7,376 nt of DNA from Acidilobaceae archaeon. Its GTDB lineage: Archaea > Thermoproteota > Thermoprotei_A > Sulfolobales > Acidilobaceae. A program made the position numbers and the translations under genes. Below the pieces are notes generated by a model that saw nothing but the letters and a program-made list of their open reading frames with translations, did no database searches and was not told where the DNA came from. Below, in pieces: positions 1-6,450 of this stretch (the first letter of the stretch is position 1; each line of letters starts with the position of its first letter). Location of the stretch: positions 1-7,376 of the forward strand of contig JALWGG010000249.1 of NCBI GenBank assembly GCA_027013765.1. Reading direction: 5' to 3'.

Positions 1-302
1 TACTGGAGCCCTCCCCCCACCCCGAGGTCCTCGGCTGCCCCTATGCATAGCGGGGCCAGCCTACCGTCTATATCCACGGCCACAACCCTGCCCGCACCCA
101 GTAGGAGGAGTGGGATTGACAGCCTGCACGTCCCGGCCCCCAGGTCCGCTATAGTCGCGCCGTCTATATTCGTGGAGTTGACTAGGTGGGAGGCTATTGC
201 CAAGGCGATCTCCGAGGGGCTGGTGTATTGTTCAAGGTCTACCCTGGGGTCTGGTATCGGTGGGATCCCTTCTATAACCCTCTTGAGCCTGGCCAGCCTC
301 AA
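1..302 (-). CDS. METTL5-like RNA methyltransferase (COG2263), 5' part only
   Basis: Partial gene: the first 100 codons are visible and the rest lies beyond the left edge. It starts at a TTG at 302-300. The frame is closed by a TAG at 335-333, the nearer ATG at 316 stops after five codons, and residue 1 at the TTG gives a normal-length N-terminus. The hallmark VDLEQYTSP is at residues 21-29, matching the V(D/E)LEQYxTP signature of METTL5/COG2263 proteins. SAM motif I is DLGAGTCRL (53-61) and the acidic end of strand 2 is VAVDID (74-79). The usual motif-I GTG is GTC here (Cys59). The catalytic NPPF motif would be downstream and cannot be seen. Eukaryotic METTL5 makes m6A in 18S rRNA, and a related rRNA role in archaea is inferred. 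The gene begins 7 nt after the dph2 stop, so it is probably co-transcribed. Family confidence is good; the substrate is unproven. Confidence 0.8.
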   Translation of the reverse strand, partial: MRLARLKRVIEGIPPIPDPRVDLEQYTSPSEIALAIASHLVNSTNIDGATIADLGAGTCRLSIPLLLLGAGRVVAVDIDGRLAPLCIGAAEDLGVGGGLQ

Positions 303-309
303 ACCCGAT

Positions 310-1428
310 CTACCATGGGAATAGGTATGGCTCTAGGAAGCCCCTGAGCGCCATCACCGCCTCCCCGGGGGTTAGAACGGGCTTGTGGTAGTCCCAGTAG
401 TCGTCCGTTGGGAGCCTGGGGCAGCTTGTGACGGTGTATGCCTCGAACCACTCTCCATCTATGGAGGATAGGGTCTCCCTATCCAGGTTCTCCGATGCAA
501 GTAGAATATACCTCCTGCCGTGCCTCTCCATCATGCGGCGCAGCCTGTCTACAAGCCAGGGCCTGTACTGGCCGGTCTTAAGCCCTACTATTATCCCCCA
601 CCTCCTGGCATCCATCGCCTCGGACACCTTGTATAGCCTGACCCTGTACAGCTTCTCACCCTCCCCCGTCAGGTCCACAGCCCTATCCTCATAGGGGTCC
701 AGCTTTATGACGGGCTTCATCGTGGCCAGGTAGAGGCCTAGGGGGTGGAACACGCCTCCCCCCAGATATATGAACCCGTCGACCCTCATAGACCTGTGAA
801 GCCTATAGTCGCAGCCGAGGACCTGGGCCTCGGATAGGTAGGGCCTTGAGGACCTCCCAACCTCTACCCTGAACCCCATCCCGGAGAGGTCCTCGGCGAG
901 CCTCTTAACCATGTGGACGTGCTGGCTGGTCGTCGCTATCCCAACCCTCTCAACCCCCCTACCTAGTAGGAGCCTGGCCGCGTCCTCAACCGCACCCCTA
1001 CTCGGGTAGGAGTTGCTCAGTGCAGGCAGGTATAGTATCCTAGGCCCCCTCCCCCGGGGCTCCACGATGCTAGACGATATATCCGCTGGGTAGGGGCTGT
1101 GGCCTATGTGGACTATAAGGTCTGGCCTTAGAGCCTCCCATAGCTGGGGGTATTGCAGGTCGCACGCCCCATAGTTGTGGTCCATGTGTATGAGGACCTC
1201 CACCCCCGGAAGGTCCTCGCTGAGGCGTTGTGCAAGCTTGTAGGCGTACTGCTTCAACCCGTCGGGCATCTGGAGCACTATCCTCCTATACCCCTGGGAC
1301 CTGGCAAGGCTTACCACAGGGTCCAGGTCTATTGTGTATGGCATCCCACTATCCATGGCTAGGCTAGACCTCCCCTTAACCCGCGTGTCACTGCATCTAT
1401 CTGGGTTGATTAGTTGTATGGCGCTCAT
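310..1428 (-). CDS. dph2: Diphthamide biosynthesis protein Dph2 (3-amino-3-carboxypropyl transferase)
   Basis: Archaeal Dph2 is a homodimeric, non-classical radical-SAM [4Fe-4S] enzyme. It moves the 3-amino-3-carboxypropyl group of SAM onto a histidine of elongation factor 2, the first step of diphthamide synthesis. The three cluster cysteines are all visible and spread along the 372-aa chain as the family requires: GACD (Cys89), LGCDY (Cys206) and TSCPR (Cys336). The N-terminal VLQMPDGLKQYA (51-62) and the YLGGGVFHPLGL segment (221-232) are also typical. The ATG at 1428 has a GAGG Shine-Dalgarno 4 nt upstream but gives about 24 residues more than I expect for the family. An ATG at 1356 (Met25) would give 348 aa, with a GGAGGT 11 nt upstream. 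The gene starts 12 nt after the M28 peptidase stop and is followed 7 nt later by the METTL5-like gene. A Dph2/COG2263 pairing fits a translation-related cluster. Confidence 0.96.
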   Translation of the reverse strand: MSAIQLINPDRCSDTRVKGRSSLAMDSGMPYTIDLDPVVSLARSQGYRRIVLQMPDGLKQYAYKLAQRLSEDLPGVEVLIHMDHNYGACDLQYPQLWEALRPDLIVHIGHSPYPADISSSIVEPRGRGPRILYLPALSNSYPSRGAVEDAARLLLGRGVERVGIATTSQHVHMVKRLAEDLSGMGFRVEVGRSSRPYLSEAQVLGCDYRLHRSMRVDGFIYLGGGVFHPLGLYLATMKPVIKLDPYEDRAVDLTGEGEKLYRVRLYKVSEAMDARRWGIIVGLKTGQYRPWLVDRLRRMMERHGRRYILLASENLDRETLSSIDGEWFEAYTVTSCPRLPTDDYWDYHKPVLTPGEAVMALRGFLEPYLFPW

Positions 1429-1440
1429 ATATCCTCGGGG

Positions 1441-2949
1441 TCAGGTCCTCGCCTGGGCCTGGATCTCTTCTGTATACTCTATTATAGCCCTCCTCACCTG
1501 GGCCATCACCTGGTCTAGCCTAACATTCCTCCTGCCGTTAGAGAGTACTAGTAGGAGCCTCTCCTCACCAGGCTCTATGACCTCCCTCGGGAGGCTCCCC
1601 CTACTATACCCCCTCATGATCCTGTCTAGCAGGCTGGCCTCGGGGACCCATAGCGCCTCTAGGTGGCCTGAGTCGTGCCTGTATGAGCCGTAGTGGACGG
1701 GCTTTAGGAGGGTCCTTGATAGTATCCTGTAGCCATGCTCCGGGTCCCTGTCTAGGAGTGCTTGTATCATAGCGTTAAGCCTCCTAGCCTCTAGGGGGCC
1801 CTGGGATAGCGTGTTGCCGAGGACCTCCCTCAGCGCCCCCCACCTGGGCTCCATGCTTATAAGCCTATAGGCCTCCAGGACCGCCTCGGCGGCGCTCTCA
1901 ATATTGTAGTTGCTAGGCGTGTCGTGGGGGGTATGGTATATCTTGAGGGCCTCACCGCTCCATAGGCTGTGTATCGAGATCGTTGGGACCCCCCGGACCG
2001 CTGCCTGGAGGCTGTCGCACTCAGGACACTCCCATTCCCTGACGGGGAGCCTTGTACCTGATATGAGCTGTGGGCTGCCGCTGACCGTGAGCCCCCTATT
2101 GCCTGCCACGTCAAAGTTTATGTATGCCCTCACCCCCTCAAGCCTCCCCGACTCCTCAAGCTGGGTGAAGTAGAACCTGCTACCCCGCGCCCAGTACCAT
2201 GACGCGTATCCCGGGGCCCCGTGCTCCTCCGCTGTGAATGCTAGCAGGAGGACCTCCCCGCCCTTATCCAGTAGCATCCTTGCCAGGACCCCTGCCTGTG
2301 CCACCCCTAGGATATTATCCTGGAAGCCCGTATACCACCTGTCATAGTGCGCCCCAACGGCTACCGGATTCTCCCCCCCGCCAGCCTCCACTATGTAGCC
2401 CCGGGAGGTCCTCATATCCGCGTCGATGCTCACCTCGACCACCTCCCCCTCCCTGATCCTGCCAGGCTCCACGTAGCCAACCGGTATGGGGGCTGGGGCC
2501 CCTGCCCTGTAGCTGTACCCCCAGTAGCCGTTGACCACTATAATCCTTGGAGGCGCCTCGACGAGTAGGGCGTCGAACCCGTTCTCGAAGGCCAGGAGCA
2601 TGGCGGCTTTGAGGTCGTCCGGGTCCTCAGGCTCCCTTATAAGGGCTATCCCCCTACCCCTGCTCCAGGCGCCCGGGTCCCCTGGGTCGCCCTTAACCCT
2701 GGTCACCCTTCCACGGGCGTATGACTCCTCCGTGTATGGGGCCGGCTGGAGCCATGGGGGGTCCTTGTGCTTCAACCTCCAGGATAGGACTGGTATCTCG
2801 ATGAGCCTATACTCTAGCCCTGTATAGTCTGTGAGGACCTCCCCCACCCTCTCCGCCTCCCTCCTCTCCCCGGGGGAGCCTGCAACGTGCTCCCTCCCAT
2901 TGTATAGGCGTTCTGCCAGGGCCTTGAGCTCAGTGGCTACACTGGCCAT
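1441..2949 (-). CDS. M28-family zinc metallopeptidase (aminopeptidase-like), cytoplasmic
   Basis: A 502-aa protein with the full set of M28 co-catalytic zinc ligands: His201 and Asp203 in GAHYDRW, bridging Asp211 in QDNILG, the catalytic/ligand pair Glu241-Glu242 in TAEEHGAPGY, Asp280 in NFDVAG, and His339 in YHTPHDT. Residues about 80-190 sit between the N-terminus and the first ligand and could be a PA-like insert (inference). There is no signal peptide or membrane segment, so it should act in the cytoplasm, presumably trimming peptides from the N-terminus. A CPEC pair (308-311) precedes the GVP strand. About 130 residues follow the catalytic core (372-502) and I do not recognise them. The ATG at 2949 has a good GGGTGGA Shine-Dalgarno overlapping the end of the ClC gene, whose stop is 9 nt upstream. 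Peptidase family is confident; substrate is unknown. Confidence 0.93.
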   Translation of the reverse strand: MASVATELKALAERLYNGREHVAGSPGERREAERVGEVLTDYTGLEYRLIEIPVLSWRLKHKDPPWLQPAPYTEESYARGRVTRVKGDPGDPGAWSRGRGIALIREPEDPDDLKAAMLLAFENGFDALLVEAPPRIIVVNGYWGYSYRAGAPAPIPVGYVEPGRIREGEVVEVSIDADMRTSRGYIVEAGGGENPVAVGAHYDRWYTGFQDNILGVAQAGVLARMLLDKGGEVLLLAFTAEEHGAPGYASWYWARGSRFYFTQLEESGRLEGVRAYINFDVAGNRGLTVSGSPQLISGTRLPVREWECPECDSLQAAVRGVPTISIHSLWSGEALKIYHTPHDTPSNYNIESAAEAVLEAYRLISMEPRWGALREVLGNTLSQGPLEARRLNAMIQALLDRDPEHGYRILSRTLLKPVHYGSYRHDSGHLEALWVPEASLLDRIMRGYSRGSLPREVIEPGEERLLLVLSNGRRNVRLDQVMAQVRRAIIEYTEEIQAQART

Positions 2950-2958
2950 CCGTCCACC

Positions 2959-4689
2959 CTACTCTATAACGGCCTCTAGGGCCTTGTAAGCCCTTAATAT
3001 GTCTCTAGGCGTTACTATGCCGACGAGCTTCATAGACTCCGTGCTCTCTACTACCGGAAGCCTGCCTATGGTATACCTTATAATCTTAGTCATCGCGTCG
3101 TCGAGCGTCTCATCGGGGGTGGCCACCACCAGGTTCCTTGTCATGGCATCCCCTACCCTGACCTCCTCAAGCCTGGTCCTCGGGTACCTAGCTATATCCC
3201 TCTCAGTGATCATCCCAACAACCCTACCAGCCTCGTCAACAACCGGGAAGCCCCTGTGGCCGGTCTTCCCGATCAGCCTCAACACGTCCAGCAGCGTGTC
3301 GTCCGGCCTTACTGTCACGACCTTGGTCGTCATGACCTGCCTGACCCTGACCTTCCTGAGTATCTCCCTGAGCTCCATTCCAAGGTAGAATGGGGAGTCT
3401 ATCCTTGTATCCACCTGGCTCCTATAGATCGAGTCTCCCCCGGCGACAAGCATGGATAGCCCCACAGCCCCTATGGCTGGGGCTACCAGGGCGTATCCAC
3501 GCGTCATCTCAGCAGTCATGACCACAGCTGCTAGGGGCACCTTGCCAGCAGCCGCCAGGAATGAGACCATCCCTATTATGGCAGCCGCCGGGTATAGGTT
3601 GCTCCCGAATGCCAGCGCTATCCCAGCCCCGCTGAGGGACCCTATGACTATCGATGGCCCGAAGACTCCTCCACTCCCGCCACTCCCCACGCTGAATGAT
3701 GTAGCCGCTATCTTAGCCAGCGACACTGCAACTAGGACCGTTGCTCCATATGAGACACCCTCCAGTATATCGGATACTATCCAGTAGCTCTGCCCCATCA
3801 CCCCGGGGAATATGAAGGCTACAACCCCCGCCAGCAGTCCCCCGAGTGCTGGTTTAAGGGGCTTGGGGATCCCGGCCTTGTCGAATGTACCGGCGACCCA
3901 GTAGAAGGTCCTCACGAATACCCTAGCCATGAGCCCCGTCAAGACTCCTATCCCCAGTAGCAGGGTTATAGTCCCAGGCCTGAGGACCTCCCCCGGCTCT
4001 ACTGCCGGCACGGGGAAGATTGTCTCCCCACCAAGTATGGCCAGGCTCACTAGGTATGCCGTTATCGAGGAAACGGCTATTGGAGTTATAGTCTCCGACT
4101 CCACATCCCTCTTATAGGGGACCTCAAGGGAGAATATAACGGCGCCCAGAGGGGCCTTGAAGACCGAGCTTATACCACCAGCAACCCCGGCGAGTACAAG
4201 TAGCCTCCTCTCAACCCTGGTAAGCCTCATCAGTCCAGCTATCAGTGACCCTATACCCGCCCCGCTCTGAGCTATAGGGCCCTCCTTACCCGCACTCCCA
4301 CCAGTCCCTATCAGTATCGATGATGCTATGATCTTCCACACCGCAACCCTAGCCCTGACCTCTGCCTTCCTCTTGTGTATAGCCTCAATCACCTGGTCCG
4401 TCCCATGGCCCTCGGCCTCGGGGGCGAAGAGCCACGTTATAAGCCCCGACGCCAGGCCGCCCAGCGCCATTAATGGGATAACTGGGAGTAGGCTCGTTGA
4501 GAGGTCCTTGTTGACGAGGACCTCTCCCCCCAGCCTGCCGGCGAGCCTCGGGTAGAGGTCCTCGATTAGTATGGTGAGTGAGGCCCCGGCTAGGCCTGAG
4601 AGGAGGCCTATGAGGGCTCCTAGTATTATCCATAGCTCTATATCCCGTAGCCCCGTCTTGAGCCTTACACCAGCCCCCCCAGGCCTCAT
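2959..4689 (-). CDS. ClC-family chloride channel/transporter with C-terminal CBS pair
   Basis: A 576-aa membrane protein: a ClC core (about 15-425) followed by two cytoplasmic CBS domains (about 447-505 and 510-570), which in this family bind nucleotides and gate transport. Anion-pathway motifs are in order: GHGTD (94-98, position of GSGIP), GKEGP (134-138) with gating Glu136, GVFGPS (341-346) and Tyr422 in SIYRSQ, a candidate for the central tyrosine. Aligning KAPLGAVIFSLEV with the E. coli ClC-ec1 segment NAPLAGILFIIEE puts Val190 where ClC-ec1 has its proton glutamate Glu203. That substitution is typical of passive channels rather than H+/Cl- exchangers, so a channel is the better guess. 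The only usable start in the frame is the ATG at 4689; no clear Shine-Dalgarno is seen. It is the first gene of the four-gene directon, so promoters at 4741-4790 may drive the whole set. Confidence 0.96.
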   Translation of the reverse strand: MRPGGAGVRLKTGLRDIELWIILGALIGLLSGLAGASLTILIEDLYPRLAGRLGGEVLVNKDLSTSLLPVIPLMALGGLASGLITWLFAPEAEGHGTDQVIEAIHKRKAEVRARVAVWKIIASSILIGTGGSAGKEGPIAQSGAGIGSLIAGLMRLTRVERRLLVLAGVAGGISSVFKAPLGAVIFSLEVPYKRDVESETITPIAVSSITAYLVSLAILGGETIFPVPAVEPGEVLRPGTITLLLGIGVLTGLMARVFVRTFYWVAGTFDKAGIPKPLKPALGGLLAGVVAFIFPGVMGQSYWIVSDILEGVSYGATVLVAVSLAKIAATSFSVGSGGSGGVFGPSIVIGSLSGAGIALAFGSNLYPAAAIIGMVSFLAAAGKVPLAAVVMTAEMTRGYALVAPAIGAVGLSMLVAGGDSIYRSQVDTRIDSPFYLGMELREILRKVRVRQVMTTKVVTVRPDDTLLDVLRLIGKTGHRGFPVVDEAGRVVGMITERDIARYPRTRLEEVRVGDAMTRNLVVATPDETLDDAMTKIIRYTIGRLPVVESTESMKLVGIVTPRDILRAYKALEAVIE

Positions 4690-4740
4690 CCCTATAAATG
4701 CACCACGCAGCCTCTCCGCAATGGTCTATGAGGGGCACTA

Positions 4741-4790
4741 GGTATATAGGCTATCAGATGCCTACGCATATAACCACGACATAATATAAA
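4741..4790 (-). promoter_or_regulatory. Candidate archaeal promoter(s) for the clc-M28-dph2-METTL5 operon
   Basis: Two TATA-like boxes read on the minus strand: TTTATATTA at 4790-4782 and CCTATATACC at 4750-4741. With start sites about 25 nt downstream they would give leaders of roughly 70 and 30 nt before the ClC ATG at 4689. A third AT stretch, ATTTATA at 4698-4692, is too close to the ATG to serve that gene. The start-site estimates come from archaeal spacing rules only. Confidence 0.5.
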
Positions 4791-4810
4791 GGGTAAAGAT
4801 TATAATCTTA

Positions 4811-4828
4811 TAATATTTAATAAAAAGC
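4811..4828 (-). terminator. T-rich termination site after the surface-protein gene
   Basis: Directly after the TGA stop (4831-4829) the minus strand reads GC then TTTTT (4826-4822) and continues AT-rich through 4801. Archaeal RNA polymerase terminates at such U-runs without needing a hairpin. No stem precedes it. This would separate the surface-protein transcript from the ClC operon. Confidence 0.45.
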
Positions 4829-6178
4829 TCACCTAAACTTGAAGAATACAAAGCCTGCAACTGCTAGCACTATAATGATAGCCGCGGCAACGACTGCCAT
4901 GCTAGCACCGGAAGCCCCTCCACCCTCAGTACCACCCTCCGATGTTGTAACACTTGTAGCCTTGCTTGTAGCAGCTTCCACACTAGCCCCGGGAGCTACA
5001 CTATCCTCGATAGTGACCTTAACCTGCTTGGAAGCGGTGGTGTACTGGGTCTCGCCCCCGTCCTTGAATGCAACCGCAGTCACATATACCTCAGCCTTTC
5101 CCCCCTTGAGCGCCTCGATCGCCTCCTTCAGGTTGGATATGCCTTGCTCATGTATCCCGGGTATCTTGTACTTCGCTGTGAATGCCCAGCTCGACCATGA
5201 CCCGCCCTTGGGCTCTAGGTGCTCGTGGATCTCCATCTTATACTGGGTGTTGGGGATCTGTACTACATAGTCATAGGAGTAGCCATTCCCGGTGCCATCG
5301 TCATCCACTATACCCCCATAAATCATCATGTTGTATAGTTCCTGGTCGACGAGGTCCCCGTTGCTGAAGAACTCTATCACAACACCCACGTGGTCTGCCC
5401 CCCGCGAGGTCCCCTCGACCCTAGCCTCTATAACAGTATAATAGATCCCGTCACCCTCAACTGTATAGATCCGGATGGATGGAGTCCCCGTTATAGACAC
5501 GTCGACACCGCTAGCCTTAGCCCCCAGATCCCTGAAGACCACCTTCGGCATGGTCATCATGGGCTCCTCCCGGGTCATGGTTGTAGTCGGCACACCAGCC
5601 CCCCCGCCTGATTCAAGGTTTACGGAGTACTGTAACTCGTCATGCGCACTCCCATCGATCGTGGCATATGAGGACTCTACTATAATGTTCAGACTCTTCA
5701 GCTTGCTGTTATGTGTTGGGAGCATGTTGAGCATGAAACTGGCTCCAGGACCTGTAGCGTCTACCTCCACCATTATCGTGGAGCCCTCTATACTTACACT
5801 GACAGGATACCTGAAGTCGCCCATCGCACTACTACCTTCTATGAAGCCGGGCACATCCGTATCGGCGCTGGGGGTGTATGGGCCTATGATAACCTCTATA
5901 GACGAGTCGTCACCGTAGAACCCAATCCTAAAGATGTATGTACCCTCCTCCAGAAGGCTTCCAGCCATCGCGAGGACTATCGTCATCCCATCCTCCCTAC
6001 CATAGACTCCCAGATGCTTTATATCAACGCTTGCAATAGCGTCCTGGGATACGCCATCGCCAATCGCATCACCCACGGGATCCTCAGCAACTATATTCCT
6101 CTGTCCAATGCTGATGACCGAGATAAGTGATGGTATGACTAGGAGTACCAGCACCATAGAGGCTAAGCCCCTATACAT
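4829..6178 (-). CDS. Secreted, C-terminally anchored surface protein of unknown function
   Basis: A 449-aa protein from the ATG at 6178; a GTG one codon upstream is possible and GGTG at 6186-6183 serves as a weak Shine-Dalgarno. Residue numbers here count from that GTG (add one for the ATG form). Residues 1-27 form a signal peptide (hydrophobic 7-24). The mature protein opens with DPVGDAIGDG (34-43), resembling the DPxGD opening of DOMON/glucodextranase C-terminal-type beta domains; this is a weak similarity. Two beta-rich blocks follow (about 34-190 and 213-393), joined by a Gly/Thr-rich linker (191-212). A Ser/Thr/Gly-rich stalk (394-427) leads to one membrane helix (428-447) and the short basic tail KFR. 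There are no cysteines. This layout is common for crenarchaeal cell-surface proteins anchored outside the membrane next to the S-layer. I do not recognise the family and assign no activity. It appears monocistronic, with a structured 5' leader and a T-run after the stop. Confidence 0.82.
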   Translation of the reverse strand: MYRGLASMVLVLLVIPSLISVISIGQRNIVAEDPVGDAIGDGVSQDAIASVDIKHLGVYGREDGMTIVLAMAGSLLEEGTYIFRIGFYGDDSSIEVIIGPYTPSADTDVPGFIEGSSAMGDFRYPVSVSIEGSTIMVEVDATGPGASFMLNMLPTHNSKLKSLNIIVESSYATIDGSAHDELQYSVNLESGGGAGVPTTTMTREEPMMTMPKVVFRDLGAKASGVDVSITGTPSIRIYTVEGDGIYYTVIEARVEGTSRGADHVGVVIEFFSNGDLVDQELYNMMIYGGIVDDDGTGNGYSYDYVVQIPNTQYKMEIHEHLEPKGGSWSSWAFTAKYKIPGIHEQGISNLKEAIEALKGGKAEVYVTAVAFKDGGETQYTTASKQVKVTIEDSVAPGASVEAATSKATSVTTSEGGTEGGGASGASMAVVAAAIIIVLAVAGFVFFKFR

Positions 6179-6199
6179 CACACACCCATCCAGGCCGTG

Positions 6200-6242
6200 G
6201 GCCCTCCAAGAACCCTCTCGGGAGATAGGCTCTAGGAGGACC
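6200..6242 (-). promoter_or_regulatory. 43-nt imperfect hairpin in the 5' leader of the surface-protein gene
   Basis: On the minus strand GGTCCTCC (6242-6235) pairs with GGAGGGCC (6207-6200), 8 bp with one U-G. After a single U-U mismatch, AGAGCC (6233-6228) pairs with GGTTCT (6214-6209), 6 bp with one U-G, and CTC/GAG (6224-6222/6217-6215) can close a CCGA loop. Both wobble pairs would be A-C or C-A mismatches if the plus strand were the RNA, which favours a minus-strand transcript. The stem ends 13 nt before the GGTG ribosome-binding site. No U-run follows, so it is not a typical terminator. Function is unknown. Confidence 0.55.
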
Positions 6243-6324
6243 TAACGACACAGCCTATATACTGAATTACAAGCCAGGCTAATTATAAATATAAAATACA
6301 TATCTAATTATATAAATATATTAG

Positions 6325-6339
6325 AATTCATTATGAATT
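6325..6339. repeat. 15-bp palindrome, possible operator
   Basis: AATTCAT-T-ATGAATT is a perfect 7-bp inverted repeat around one base, lying among the TATA-like boxes upstream of the surface-protein gene. It has the size of a homodimeric regulator half-site pair, but in such AT-rich DNA it could arise by chance. Confidence 0.35.
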
Positions 6340-6394
6340 AAATGCTGGTATAAATCGCACCACTAAGAATAGGCGAGCAACTAAATATATACAG

Positions 6395-6404
6395 ATGTAT
6401 ACAT
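6395..6404. repeat. 10-bp perfect palindrome ATGTATACAT
   Basis: A perfect palindrome between the tRNA 3' end and the AT-rich block, next to TATATAC at 6386-6392. It could be a regulator site or a chance feature; nothing else supports a role. Confidence 0.25.
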
Positions 6405-6450
6405 GCACCCCTAACGGGATAGCAGGCATCATCCTAATGTTAGTGATAAA

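Larger units (their letters stand above)
6243..6450. other. AT-rich intergenic region with several TATA-like boxes, no gene seen
   Basis: About 200 nt between the surface-protein leader and the tRNA, strikingly AT-rich from about 6265 to 6400 in a GC-rich window. Minus-strand TATA-like boxes include TTTATATTTATAATTA (6296-6281), TATATTTATATAATTA (6321-6306) and the weaker AGTATATAGG (6263-6254). A start driven by the 6296-6281 box would fall near 6264 and include the whole leader hairpin; the 6263-6254 box would start inside it. No open frame of meaningful length was seen on either strand. I found no convincing box C/D pair and no crenarchaeal origin-recognition box. Confidence 0.5.

Noticed and set aside
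311..316. ATG at 316 as start of the METTL5-like gene
   Set aside because: Its frame stops after five codons (TGA at 301-299); the TTG at 302 is in the frame carrying LEQY and the SAM motif.
4385..4738. Minus-strand frame of 117 codons overlapping the ClC start
   Set aside because: Arg/Gly/Pro-rich low-information translation in a shifted frame of the well-supported ClC gene.
4839..5918. Long open frames on the plus strand opposite the surface-protein gene (and similar ones opposite every other gene, e.g. 6798-7289)
   Set aside because: They have no recognisable motifs, lack ribosome-binding sites, and mirror real minus-strand genes whose GC-rich codon use suppresses antisense stops.
6265..6400. 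Replication origin
   Set aside because: AT-rich, but no origin-recognition-box-like repeats and no adjacent cdc6/orc1 or whiP-type gene.
6420..6440. Box C/D guide RNA suggested by GGATGATGC on the minus strand
   Set aside because: The C box is imperfect and no correctly spaced CTGA D boxes or inner C'/D' pair were found.
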